Shown one piece after another: positions 35,189 to 43,320 of a DNA stretch of 64,000 bases. The stretch is from Ignavibacteria bacterium (lineage in GTDB: Bacteria; Bacteroidota; Ignavibacteria; Kapaibacteriales; Kapaibacteriaceae). Within the stretch, counting starts at the first letter, position 1, and each line of letters begins with the position of its first letter. The notes below the pieces were generated by a model, which worked only from the letters and a program-made list of their open reading frames with translations, did no database searches and was not told the origin of the DNA. The stretch lies in the NCBI GenBank assembly GCA_947495975.1, contig CANMBE010000012.1:26982-90981 (forward strand). Direction: 5' to 3'. Position numbers and translations under genes: made by a program.

Positions 35189-36334
35189 ATGTCTTTCCTC
35201 GAAACTCTTGCTCGTATCGAGCATCGCTTGCGTGGTGTGGTGGGGGTTTTGCCACCATCTGTGGGTGTGAGATTGTTTTCTGCCGGCCGTACAGCGTTTG
35301 CCAAGGAGTTTGCGCAGGATGTGCCCCCTAAGGTGTTCATACCACCATCAGAGCTAGGCGTTACGGCGTGGGGACTACGGTTTCAGTTACCCTTGTGGAA
35401 TGCCGCGGGGATGTTCAAAAAGGGTGAAGGCTATGATGTTGTCTCTCGGCAAGGGGCTGGGGGCTACGTAGCTGGGACAACCACGTCGCGAGCGCGCGAA
35501 GGGAATGTGCGCAATGGTGTTCGCTGGCCAGCAATCCCGTATGCGCATTCACATGCAGGATCGAACTGGATGGGCTTGCCAAATGAAGGGCACGCTGTGG
35601 TTGCAGCAAGGCTTGCACGCATTGAACGCAGGGCAGGATGTCCGGTAGGTGCAAGTGTGTCTGCAGAACCTGGACTTGATGATGCTATGGCAACTCCAGA
35701 ACTCGTTGAAGGTATCAAGCTCTATGACGGGGCTGGTGTTGACTACATTGAACTCAACGAGAGTTGTCCAAATGTACATGGATATCAAGGCGCCACGATC
35801 CTAGATGCGGCATTACTGAAGAGACTCGATGCGATAGCTACGCATGTGCTTGCTCATCGCTCGCGCCGCCTACCAGTAGTTGCAAAGTTTTCTACAGATG
35901 TAAATCTCGAACAGATTCCAGAGCTCGTGCAAACACTCATTGAGCGCGGCTTTGATGGGATAGTACTCGGAAATACATCAACTCGGTACGCAGAATATAG
36001 AAGTGCGATTGATCAGCGCGATACATCATTGTACGATTATTTTACTTCAACCTATGGTGGCGGACTCAGTGGCGGCATACTTCGATTGGACTCACTTGCT
36101 GCAGCGCGTTGTGCCGTTGATGCCGTGCGTGCACTCGCCCCTTCCCATGAATTTCAGGTGATACGATGTGGTGGTATATCATCAGCCGCGGATATTGTTG
36201 AATCGCATAAGGCTGGCGTGCTACTCAACCAATGGTATGTGGGATACTTTGAAGCGTTTGCACTGGCCGGACACAACGTTTACGGTGCTGTTGTGTCTCG
36301 CATGAGTGAGAGCCTAACAGAAACACTGTCATAG
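35189..36334 (+). CDS. pyrD: Dihydroorotate dehydrogenase-like flavoprotein
   Basis: A protein of 381 aa from the ATG at 35189. The FMN barrel motifs of dihydroorotate dehydrogenase are visible: LWNAAGMFKKGEGYD, the NESCPNVHG segment with the class 1-type catalytic cysteine position, VAKFSTDV with the FMN lysine, GIVLGNTS, GGLSGGILR and IRCGGISSAADI. Class 1 enzymes work in the cytosol with soluble acceptors or a PyrK partner. No pyrK is nearby, so the acceptor is open. In-frame ATGs at 35114 and 35129 exist, but TAACTTAT ends 3 nt before 35189, matching the leaderless pattern. Its last 55 bp overlap the convergent lipoprotein gene. Confidence 0.82.
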   Translation: MSFLETLARIEHRLRGVVGVLPPSVGVRLFSAGRTAFAKEFAQDVPPKVFIPPSELGVTAWGLRFQLPLWNAAGMFKKGEGYDVVSRQGAGGYVAGTTTSRAREGNVRNGVRWPAIPYAHSHAGSNWMGLPNEGHAVVAARLARIERRAGCPVGASVSAEPGLDDAMATPELVEGIKLYDGAGVDYIELNESCPNVHGYQGATILDAALLKRLDAIATHVLAHRSRRLPVVAKFSTDVNLEQIPELVQTLIERGFDGIVLGNTSTRYAEYRSAIDQRDTSLYDYFTSTYGGGLSGGILRLDSLAAARCAVDAVRALAPSHEFQVIRCGGISSAADIVESHKAGVLLNQWYVGYFEAFALAGHNVYGAVVSRMSESLTETLS

Positions 36335-36597
36335 AATGATTTGAAAAGTTCTGGGTTGGTACCCATCGAGCGCAAGTCTCTTTCAAAATCTTCTCGTACA
36401 TATCGATGTACAACTAAAACAGAATCTATCGTACGTTGAATGAACCCGGTATCATTCAGTGACTCGCGAACGAGAATAACATCGGCATAGGCTGCTACAA
36501 GGCGCTCATCAGGTACGTTGCCGCCTGAGCATCCTATGAACGTAAGGCCCACCGCCATAAACGCTGCGAGAGAAATTTGTGCCAGTCGTCTTTTCAT
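36280..36597 (-). CDS. Small lipoprotein, DUF4296-like
   Basis: A 105-aa predicted lipoprotein with a signal ending in GLTFIGC (lipid-modified cysteine near residue 23). The mature part contains VPDERLVAAYADVILVRES and a charged REDFERDLRSMG helix, a layout like the DUF4296 lipoproteins of Bacteroidota; function is unknown. It starts 1-2 nt after the stop of the upstream 103-aa gene and is therefore in the Nudix operon. Its 3' end overlaps the convergent dihydroorotate dehydrogenase gene by 55 bp. Confidence 0.65.
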   Translation of the reverse strand: MKRRLAQISLAAFMAVGLTFIGCSGGNVPDERLVAAYADVILVRESLNDTGFIQRTIDSVLVVHRYVREDFERDLRSMGTNPELFKSFYDSVSVRLSLMRDTTAP

Positions 36598-36598
36598 G

Positions 36599-36910
36599 TT
36601 ACTTGTTTCTCGCGTGACCTGATATCAAAGTTGTTCTGAACGTGCCGGTCTTCTGCGTCGTCACTTCACGTACGTCAAACGATAAAGTAATTTCATTTTC
36701 AATCAATTCGCATTCGCTCACATCAAAATACCGAACGCCTACTGATTCATCGTGGTATTGGTCATTTTCTACCGATGTCTGCAGTGCACAACCAAATGGG
36801 ATACGTTCTGTACTACTCGTGTTGAATTGGCGTTCCATCATTCCTTGCGCCCAATGATCGCTCATAAAGGCCAACACGCGTTCTTTGTATCTCCGTACCT
36901 CTGCCTTCAT
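36599..36910 (-). CDS. Hypothetical protein (103 aa)
   Basis: I do not recognise the family. The protein is soluble, with an N-terminal basic helix (MKAEVRRYKERVLAF) and a strand-rich second half (GVRYFDVSECELIENEITLS is one region, residues ~58-77). The start at 36910 has a strong ribosome site (AGAGG, 6 nt upstream) and overlaps the Nudix stop; an ATG at 36934 is further upstream. It lies between the Nudix and lipoprotein genes with almost no spacing, so it is part of that operon. Confidence 0.6.
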   Translation of the reverse strand: MKAEVRRYKERVLAFMSDHWAQGMMERQFNTSSTERIPFGCALQTSVENDQYHDESVGVRYFDVSECELIENEITLSFDVREVTTQKTGTFRTTLISGHARNK

Positions 36911-36911
36911 C

Positions 36912-37547
36912 TTATTCCTCTGATTGATATTCATTGATCAGCCAAAGAAGTTCGTTTAGTATCATGGCTGTTGCGCCCCACAGCGGAATTGTTGGATGTA
37001 TGTCCCACTGCGGAACGTCAACATTTGCACCATAGAGCATGCGCATTTCACTGCGTATGGAGTTTGGTGCAAGGAATATGGAAAAGGGAACTTCGAACAC
37101 TTCCGTTACTTCGTTTTCTGAAATAATCCATGGGCCAGATGTTCGTAAGACGGCAACAATTGGCGTAACAGCGCTGTTTGAGGGAGGAATGTAGAGCGGA
37201 CTGAGTCCGCCAAGAATAATGACGTCCCGAGGGTCAACGCCAATCTCCTCATGTAGTTCTCGAAGTGCGGCTGAAACTGCATCTTCACCTCCATCGAGCC
37301 GACCTCCAGGGAAAGATATCTGCCCCTTGTGACTTCTCAGATTCTCGCTCCGCACAGTAAAAACGATATGCGGTTCTCGGTTTTCGCGCAAGACGATTGG
37401 TACTACTACTGCGCTTTGTCTAGCACCCGCCGGTGGAGGTAGCAGTCTGCGGGCGGCATCAGGTATATCTGGAATAAACACACGATGTGCCTCGAGTCCG
37501 GGAAGGGGCTTCTGCAGTCGCTCATTAAGAAAATCGATTAGGTCCAT
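36912..37547 (-). CDS. Nudix hydrolase, CoA pyrophosphatase type
   Basis: A 211-aa protein with an intact Nudix box: GGRLDGGEDAVSAALRELHE followed by EIG, matching G-x5-E-x7-R-E-x2-E-E-x-G. The preceding SHKGQISFPGG is the signature of the NudL/YeaB CoA pyrophosphatase group, which splits CoA into ADP and phosphopantetheine. The ATG at 37547 has GGAG 9 nt upstream; a GTG at 37562 is the only longer option. It is transcribed divergently from murE. Confidence 0.87.
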   Translation of the reverse strand: MDLIDFLNERLQKPLPGLEAHRVFIPDIPDAARRLLPPPAGARQSAVVVPIVLRENREPHIVFTVRSENLRSHKGQISFPGGRLDGGEDAVSAALRELHEEIGVDPRDVIILGGLSPLYIPPSNSAVTPIVAVLRTSGPWIISENEVTEVFEVPFSIFLAPNSIRSEMRMLYGANVDVPQWDIHPTIPLWGATAMILNELLWLINEYQSEE

Positions 37548-37574
37548 CGTGCAAATCTCCACACTTTCAGGTTG

Positions 37575-37582
37575 TAAATTTG
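37575..37582 (+). promoter_or_regulatory. TAnnTTTG -7 element abutting murE
   Basis: TAAATTTG is an exact consensus match ending 4 nt before the murE ATG at 37587, with no ribosome site between, so a leaderless murE mRNA is predicted. Confidence 0.6.
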
Positions 37583-37586
37583 ACGA

Positions 37587-39053
37587 ATGACAAGCATTGA
37601 TGATGTTCTCGCTCTTGATGGTGTTGTGGACGTCACAACAGATTCTCGTGAAGTCCGCCCAGGATGGATCTTCGTAGCCGTATGCGGTTCAGCGTTTGAC
37701 GGGCATAACGCTATACCGCAAGCTATTGCTGCAGGAGCCATTGCAATTGTTGCGCAGAAACCCCCTATTGAGGAGAGTTCTGTCCCCATTGCAATCGTTA
37801 GAGATACACGTCTAGCGTTCGCACAAATAGTTCAGTCGATCCTCAAAGGTCCAACGGGCACCATGCGAATTTTTGGTGTTACAGGAACGAATGGCAAAAC
37901 CACATGTGCTACGTTGTTAGAGCAGATGCTTTTGGCCAGTGGCAGATCTGTGGGATTCATCGGTACAACGGGCAACAGGTATGCTGGCGCAACACACGCA
38001 ACTAATTACACCACGCCTCATGCCCACGCACTCGCCGATCTCTTTCTCGAAATGAGTAGTAGCAATGTTGATACAGTCTGCATGGAGGTAAGCTCGCATG
38101 CGCTCGATCAGCATAGGGTATGGGGCATTCCGTTCAAGGGTGCATTGTTTACGAACCTTACGCGTGATCATCTGGACTATCACACCACAATGGAGAACTA
38201 CGCGCGCGCCAAGAAGCGACTCTTCGACATGCTGCCGGCAGATTCGTATGCAGTGCTGGATGCCGATAGTGAGTGGACGCCGTTCATGAAGCGCAACTGT
38301 ACTGCGAATACGATGCTGACTGTTGGTAGAGGGCGTGATGCAAATATTCAAATCACGGATATTGCCCTCACCCTTGATGGCGCAACATTTGTACTGCAGC
38401 GAATGCCCATCGATTCAACGGCACTGCCTGAGCGAATTGAATGTGCTACGTCTCTGCTCGGTGATTTTAACGTTACCAATGCAGCGTTGTGCGCCGTCCT
38501 GTGTTTAGCAGATGGTATGGAGGCTGCCGAAGTAGTGCGGGTATTGGCTCAGGTAAAAGGGCCTGCTGGACGTATGGAGCGTTACCCAATCTCTTCTGGT
38601 GCCATTGCTGTTGTAGACTATGCACACACGCCAGATGCGCTCTACAATGCGCTACGGGTGCTGCGACATTTGCACACAGGCCAAGAATCACATCCAACTA
38701 TACACGTTGTATTTGGCTGTGGAGGAGACAGAGATCAAGGCAAGCGCCCAACGATGGGAAGGATTGCTGCAAGGCTGGCAGACCGCGTATGGCTAACGAG
38801 CGACAACCCGCGGTCTGAGGATCCAACAGAGATCATCAGCCACATAATGTCAGGCATTGAGGGGGTAGCGCGCGAGCGCACTGAAATCATTGAAGATCGC
38901 CGAGAAGCGATTCGGGCGGCACTGTTAGCTGCTGGCCCGAATGACGTGGTGCTCATTGCCGGTAAAGGGCATGAAGAATATCAGATCATTGGAACTGAAC
39001 GGATACCGTTCAGCGACGTAGCAGAAATAGAGCTCTATTCTGCTTCCATCTGA
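37587..39053 (+). CDS. murE: UDP-MurNAc-tripeptide synthetase MurE
   Basis: A 488-aa Mur ligase that adds the third amino acid to UDP-MurNAc-L-Ala-D-Glu. Features: N-terminal Mur domain (TTDSREVRPG), ATP loop GTNGKTT at residues 100-106, the NYTTPHAHAL segment, EVSSHAL near 172, VDYAHTPDAL near 340, FGCGGDRDQGKRP, and DNPR at 406-409. DNPR is the signature for meso-diaminopimelate as the added residue, so the peptidoglycan should be of the Gram-negative type. It stands alone here and not in a dcw cluster. Its end overlaps the convergent rpsU gene by 19 bp. Confidence 0.95.
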   Translation: MTSIDDVLALDGVVDVTTDSREVRPGWIFVAVCGSAFDGHNAIPQAIAAGAIAIVAQKPPIEESSVPIAIVRDTRLAFAQIVQSILKGPTGTMRIFGVTGTNGKTTCATLLEQMLLASGRSVGFIGTTGNRYAGATHATNYTTPHAHALADLFLEMSSSNVDTVCMEVSSHALDQHRVWGIPFKGALFTNLTRDHLDYHTTMENYARAKKRLFDMLPADSYAVLDADSEWTPFMKRNCTANTMLTVGRGRDANIQITDIALTLDGATFVLQRMPIDSTALPERIECATSLLGDFNVTNAALCAVLCLADGMEAAEVVRVLAQVKGPAGRMERYPISSGAIAVVDYAHTPDALYNALRVLRHLHTGQESHPTIHVVFGCGGDRDQGKRPTMGRIAARLADRVWLTSDNPRSEDPTEIISHIMSGIEGVARERTEIIEDRREAIRAALLAAGPNDVVLIAGKGHEEYQIIGTERIPFSDVAEIELYSASI

Positions 39054-39229
39054 GCGCGGTGTTGGCGGCGGGCAGCCTTGAGGCGTGCCATGCGACGCTC
39101 AACACTTGGCTTTACGAAGAATGCGCGTTTCTTGAACTCGCGAAGAACGCCAGAGCGCTCATATTTCTTCTTAAAGCGGCGCAGCGCACGGTCGATTGAC
39201 TCGTTGCTTTGTATGGTGACTCCGATCAC
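39035..39229 (-). CDS. rpsU: Ribosomal protein bS21
   Basis: A 64-aa highly basic protein with the bS21 pattern: VTIQSNESIDRALRRFKKK, then VLREFKKRAFFVKPSVER. It is part of the 30S subunit near the anti-Shine-Dalgarno region of 16S rRNA. The start is GTG at 39229, with an AGAGGA ribosome site. It lies 23 bp downstream of the lysine-rich protein gene on the same strand. Confidence 0.93.
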   Translation of the reverse strand: MIGVTIQSNESIDRALRRFKKKYERSGVLREFKKRAFFVKPSVERRMARLKAARRQHRAQMEAE

Positions 39230-39252
39230 GGGAGATCCTCTAGGTTGAAGTT

Positions 39253-39780
39253 TTACTTGAAATTTTCTACGAGACGTTTTTCTTTATTCTTCTCGAAATG
39301 AACCAGGAGAGAAGCGCGGCCGTTAGACATCACTTCTTTTGAGCGCACGATGCCAACGTCATCCCACGTCTTGTGGTAAATAACGTCGCCCACCTTGTAC
39401 TCACTCTTTGGCGAATATTCTTTCGAATCTTCACGAGCAAGTTTGATCTCCGTAACCTTCTTTTCGGCAGAAGCCGCAAGAGCGTCGAGGTTGATCAATT
39501 GTGAGTGATGACTAACTGAGCAACGAGCCCACTGCTGGCGACCGTGGTCGGTCTCGAGCGGCTCGCCAATCAGCTCATGCTTTGTATCGCGCATGAGGAA
39601 TGGCGAATACAAAACGATGTATTTCGCCTTGCGCTTGGTCTTCTTCGGTACTTCCGCGGAATCACCGTCAACTACCTTCTTCGCAACTCTTTTCACTGTC
39701 TTTTTAACAGCCGCAGTCTCTGAAGCGTCTGTTTTTTTCACTGTTTTCTTGACTTTGGCCGGAGCCTTTACAATCGGCAT
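39253..39780 (-). CDS. Lysine-rich protein with C-terminal SH3-like (CarD/UvrD-tail-like) module
   Basis: A 175-aa protein. Residues 1-55 are lysine- and valine-rich with repeated KKTVKK/KVKK units, like histone H1-like tails. The middle part has a conserved-looking HSQLINLDAL stretch. The last ~50 residues (EYKVGDVIYHKTWDDVGIV, then SLLVHFEKNKEKRLVENF) resemble the small barrel found in CarD and at the C-terminus of UvrD, which binds RNA polymerase or nucleic acids. I infer a nucleic-acid-binding protein, perhaps a nucleoid- or ribosome-associated factor given the adjacent bS21 gene. The exact family is not known to me. Confidence 0.7.
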   Translation of the reverse strand: MPIVKAPAKVKKTVKKTDASETAAVKKTVKRVAKKVVDGDSAEVPKKTKRKAKYIVLYSPFLMRDTKHELIGEPLETDHGRQQWARCSVSHHSQLINLDALAASAEKKVTEIKLAREDSKEYSPKSEYKVGDVIYHKTWDDVGIVRSKEVMSNGRASLLVHFEKNKEKRLVENFK

Positions 39781-39995
39781 GTACTTCCCATTAGTTTACG
39801 GGGCGTGCAAGTTACAAAGATTTAGCAAACGATAGGCACTCGGAGTGCCGTGAGCCACGAATCGTTCTGCCGCTCAATAGGCAGTTTCACAGCGGCAACT
39901 CTAATAGAGCGAGAGAGTGGGGCAAACGTAATGTCGGCTGTGCATATGCCGAGGGGCACAAAACACAGCCGACGAATAATGTCAAAAGAGGCCTA
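39781..39995 (-). other. Structured intergenic leader upstream of the lysine-rich protein gene
   Basis: No ORF is visible. Three inverted repeats stand out: GTCGGCTGTG (39933-39942) with CACAGCCGAC (39964-39973); a hairpin at about 39835-39850 (GGCACT/AGTGCC); and between them two mutually exclusive pairings, GCCGCT (39869-39874) with AGCGGC (39891-39896) or CTGCC (39867-39871) with GGCAG (39880-39884). It lies between the isomerase stop and the next gene on the minus strand, so it could hold a terminator, a processed leader or an autoregulatory site. Confidence 0.4.
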
Positions 39996-41069
39996 TTACC
40001 TCGCCTTTGCGAGTCTCGCTTTAAGCTGCTGGATCACTGGAACGGGGCTAGGATCTACTTTGTTGAGGATAGCGAGGTGCCAAGAAACCCAATCGCCGAG
40101 ATAGATAAGGGAGAACATTCGGCCCAAAAGGGTTGCGCCCTTGCCTTCAACCACTTGAATATCGCCGGCATTGGCCTTGATAAGGTCTTGAAGAGCATCA
40201 AATCGAAGTTGTGTGCGCTTGTGATCATCCACATCGCGCATGAGAATCGGCGAAAATCCCTTCGTCTTTGCCTTAGGGAATTGCCAGCCGTTGATCTCGT
40301 TGTGATTCATTTCCGGAAGTAGGCTGCCAAACGCAAGGTTCTTTGCGTTTTCTTGGATCTGACCACGCCAGCGGAGATTTACTGCGTCAAGTCTGTCAGA
40401 TGCAGAATAAATCACAGGAACGTTGCCAAGTAACTTCTTAGCAATCTGAAGAGCTGGGTTCTTTGCTGTTGATCCTGCGTACAGATCCCGCATTTCATCG
40501 GTGTGGGCCAAAATTTCACGAATGCCCTTGTTCATCAGACGGACGCCCTTAGAGTCAATAGCGCCATACCGCCCCATAATCGTAAGCATCGGAAAGAACG
40601 AATATGCAAGCGCACATCTCGGCTGATAGCCGGGAGGAATGTTCACAATAGGCATGCCATAGGTAACAGCACGTTTGCCTAGGCTTCCGCCTGTTGTAAT
40701 GCACATCACTCGCATGGTCTTCTTGCGAATTTCATCAAAGGCAGACAGGGTCTCCTCTGTCTCTCCTGAGTAGCTAGAGCAGATAACATTTGTGTCGCTA
40801 TCCATCCAACCTGGTGAATGGTAGCTGCGATGGACCGAAATGTTCAGGTGCTCGCTTCCATTGCTATGCTGGGCATAACTGCGCAGGAGATCCGCGCCAA
40901 TTGCAGAGCCGCCGAGGCCAAAAAAGGCATAGCGGTGTGATGTGGACTGCTGCCGCCAGAGCGGCGCCGCTTCACCAATGGAAACTGCCTCTTTGACTTG
41001 TTCCGGAAACCGGTACAAGACGTCGAACATGTTGGATTTATCGGTAGTCAGTGCTGGGTTTTTGGGCAT
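39996..41069 (-). CDS. SIS-domain phosphoglucose/phosphomannose isomerase
   Basis: A 357-aa protein with two SIS subdomains. FGLGGSAIGADLLRSY near residue 50 and CSSYSGETEETLSAF near 97 are the sugar-phosphate-binding loops. LPEMNHNEINGW near 248 carries the conserved Glu and His of the archaeal-type bifunctional phosphoglucose/phosphomannose isomerase. It interconverts glucose-6-P or mannose-6-P with fructose-6-P. AAAGGGA is about 7 nt from the ATG. The upstream gene terC is on the same strand but about 87 bp away. Confidence 0.88.
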   Translation of the reverse strand: MPKNPALTTDKSNMFDVLYRFPEQVKEAVSIGEAAPLWRQQSTSHRYAFFGLGGSAIGADLLRSYAQHSNGSEHLNISVHRSYHSPGWMDSDTNVICSSYSGETEETLSAFDEIRKKTMRVMCITTGGSLGKRAVTYGMPIVNIPPGYQPRCALAYSFFPMLTIMGRYGAIDSKGVRLMNKGIREILAHTDEMRDLYAGSTAKNPALQIAKKLLGNVPVIYSASDRLDAVNLRWRGQIQENAKNLAFGSLLPEMNHNEINGWQFPKAKTKGFSPILMRDVDDHKRTQLRFDALQDLIKANAGDIQVVEGKGATLLGRMFSLIYLGDWVSWHLAILNKVDPSPVPVIQQLKARLAKAR

Positions 41070-41155
41070 GTGCCATCCCTTTCGATCATAACGTGCATTT
41101 TAGTAAGTGAAGCGATAATAGAGAACGGAAGGGGCTATAAGCAAGGAAAAACGCC

Positions 41156-41923
41156 TCATTCGGTATAGGGGGGCTGTCTCAGCTCTACTGGAGGAGGCAC
41201 TAAATTGGTGCGGAAACGCATATTTATAAATTCCACACCCATAGAAAACACCATTGCGAAGTAAACATAGCCCTTCGGAACGTGTGCATGGAGCCCCTCG
41301 GCAACAAGTACCATTCCCACCATCAGGAGGAAGGCCAACGCGAGGATTTTTATGGTCGGATGGCGATGAATAAAACGGGAAATTGCCCCGGCGCTGAGTT
41401 GCATTACCCCCACAGCAACCACCACGGCGATGACCATGACGGCGAAGTTTTGGGACAAGCCAATGGCCGTAACCACGGAATCGATGGAAAAGACGAGATC
41501 GAGCAGGATGATCTGTACAATCATGGAGCCGAACGATGCCATTTTACCCGTAGAAGAGCCCTCTTCAGAGCCCTCAAGCTTGGAATGGAGCTCCGAGGTG
41601 GCCTTGGCAAGCAAAAACAAGCCCCCTACCAACATGATCAGGTCGCGACCGCTAAACCCAAAAGCCGCATCCATGCCGAGGACAGGGCCAACAGTGAATA
41701 ACGGGATGGTTAGCCGCGCCATCCACGAAATCCCGAAGAGAAATGCGATTCGCAATACAAGCGCTAGCGTTAGGCCGATTGTGCGTGCTCGAGCTTGGTC
41801 TTGCTCTTTTAATCGACTTACGAGAATCGAAATGAAGATGATGTTGTCGATTCCGAGAACGATCTCAAGAATCGTCAGGGTAACAAGAGAGACCAGATTG
41901 TCAACAGTAAAGAATAATTCCAT
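41156..41923 (-). CDS. TerC-family membrane protein
   Basis: A 255-aa protein with about seven transmembrane helices. The two family signatures are present: LEIVLGIDNIIFIS near residue 19 and LLDLVFSIDSVVTAIG near 141, each with the acidic residue thought to bind metal. TerC/YkoY/YceF proteins are linked to tellurite resistance and Mn2+ or Ca2+ export. No yybP-ykoY riboswitch is present upstream. TACATTTG ends 5 nt before the ATG. The C-terminal tail after residue 240 is proline-rich. Confidence 0.88.
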   Translation of the reverse strand: MELFFTVDNLVSLVTLTILEIVLGIDNIIFISILVSRLKEQDQARARTIGLTLALVLRIAFLFGISWMARLTIPLFTVGPVLGMDAAFGFSGRDLIMLVGGLFLLAKATSELHSKLEGSEEGSSTGKMASFGSMIVQIILLDLVFSIDSVVTAIGLSQNFAVMVIAVVVAVGVMQLSAGAISRFIHRHPTIKILALAFLLMVGMVLVAEGLHAHVPKGYVYFAMVFSMGVEFINMRFRTNLVPPPVELRQPPYTE

Positions 41924-41928
41924 GGGTG

Positions 41929-41942
41929 CAAATGTAATTTAG
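41929..41942. promoter_or_regulatory. Overlapping divergent -7 elements of terC and the aldehyde dehydrogenase gene
   Basis: On the minus strand TACATTTG (41936-41929) is an exact consensus match 5 nt before the terC-family ATG. On the plus strand TAATTTAG (41935-41942), a near match, ends 4 nt before the ATG at 41947. The two boxes overlap by 2 bp, so polymerase could probably occupy only one at a time. Confidence 0.55.
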
Positions 41943-41946
41943 CGGC

Positions 41947-43314
41947 ATGTTTTTTACGAGTAGTAACCCAGCAACCGAGACGGAGTTCGCCAAACATCGC
42001 GCTCTCGACACCAAAGACGTATTTGATACGGTCAGTCGTGCAAACGACGGACAAAAAATTTGGGGACGGCGCCCCCTGGAAGAGCGAGCGGAGATTCTAC
42101 GTCGCCTGGCCAACATCCTAGAACGCGACATCACGGACGTTGCAACGCTTATCACCCATGAAATGGGAAAGCCAATTACGCAGTCTATAGCCGAGGTGCA
42201 AAAGTGCGCCGTGGTGTGCCGGTACATGGCAGATGCGGCATTGCACGTGCTAGCCCCAGAGCTACAGGCAATAGATGGTGCAACTGCTACCATCACCTAC
42301 GAGCCGCTCGGTGTGATTCTGGCAATCATGCCATGGAACTTCCCACTCTGGCAATTCTTTCGGTTTGCAGCGCCAGCGTTAATTGCGGGCAATAGCATTC
42401 TCGTAAAACATGCACCATCAACATGGGGAAGTGCAGTAAAAGCTGTTGCAATGTGTCACGAAGCTGGTGTTCCAATCGAGGTTGTTCAGTGCCTGCTTGT
42501 TGAAGTTCATCGCGTTGAAGCAGTGATCATAGATCCTCGTGTTCATGCGGTCACGTTTACGGGTTCAACGGCGGGCGGACTCGCTGTTGCCGAGGCGGCC
42601 GGACGTGCATTGAAGAAATGTGTGCTAGAATTGGGCGGAAATGATGCCTATATCGTATGTAACGATGCCAACCTCGATGTAGCCGTAGATGCTTGCGTTG
42701 CATCGCGATGCAATAACAGCGGTCAATCCTGCATCGCGGCCAAGCGTTTTCTGGTGCATGAATCAGTTATTGAGGAGTTTACTTCCCGAGTTGCCAAGCG
42801 TTTTGATGCCCTCGTTGTAGGAGATCCGATGGACCCTGCAACAGAGATTGGACCGCTCGCCACGAAGGATCTGCGGAATAACCTCCTCGACCAAATCCTG
42901 GACGCCCTTGATAAGGGGGCGTACCTGTCCACGAAGCGGCAGATTAATGAAACGCCTGAGATCGGGCACTATCTGTGTCCGGTGCTTCTATCAGGTGTAT
43001 CGCTGGATAGCAGGCTCTTTACCGAAGAAACTTTTGGTATCGCAATTGGCGTGTTCCCATTTTCTACGGATGAAGAAGCAGTCAAGCTCGCAAACAATTC
43101 GCAATACGGTCTAGGCGCTGCGGTCTTCTCTGCTGATGAATCACGCGCAAAACAGATTGCCGCACGAATTGATTGTGGAATGGTAGCAATCAATGACTAC
43201 GTAAGAAGCGATGTCCGCCTACCGTTTGGCGGGAAGAAGATGAGTGGCTATGGACGTGAGCTTGGAGTAGCAGGAATGCGAGAATTTGTGAACATCAAGG
43301 TCATTCACGGATAG
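41947..43314 (+). CDS. NAD(P)-dependent succinate-semialdehyde dehydrogenase-like enzyme
   Basis: A 455-aa aldehyde dehydrogenase. The cofactor loop is visible in MPWNFPLWQFFRFAAPALIAG (split here by region, residues ~122-142) and FTGSTAGG near 200, the general base glutamate in VLELGGNDA near 224, and the nucleophilic cysteine in NNSGQSCIAAKR near 260. The short form and the start SNPATETEF resemble GabD/Sad-like enzymes. The exact aldehyde is not certain. It converges on the CNNM gene with 6 bp between stops. TAATTTAG precedes the ATG by 4 nt. Confidence 0.88.
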   Translation: MFFTSSNPATETEFAKHRALDTKDVFDTVSRANDGQKIWGRRPLEERAEILRRLANILERDITDVATLITHEMGKPITQSIAEVQKCAVVCRYMADAALHVLAPELQAIDGATATITYEPLGVILAIMPWNFPLWQFFRFAAPALIAGNSILVKHAPSTWGSAVKAVAMCHEAGVPIEVVQCLLVEVHRVEAVIIDPRVHAVTFTGSTAGGLAVAEAAGRALKKCVLELGGNDAYIVCNDANLDVAVDACVASRCNNSGQSCIAAKRFLVHESVIEEFTSRVAKRFDALVVGDPMDPATEIGPLATKDLRNNLLDQILDALDKGAYLSTKRQINETPEIGHYLCPVLLSGVSLDSRLFTEETFGIAIGVFPFSTDEEAVKLANNSQYGLGAAVFSADESRAKQIAARIDCGMVAINDYVRSDVRLPFGGKKMSGYGRELGVAGMREFVNIKVIHG

Positions 43315-43320
43315 CGTGCG

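Noticed and set aside
41929..41942. Manganese (yybP-ykoY) riboswitch upstream of the TerC-family gene
   Set aside because: Only 23 bp separate the two divergent starts, so there is no room for an aptamer; the promoter element abuts the ATG.
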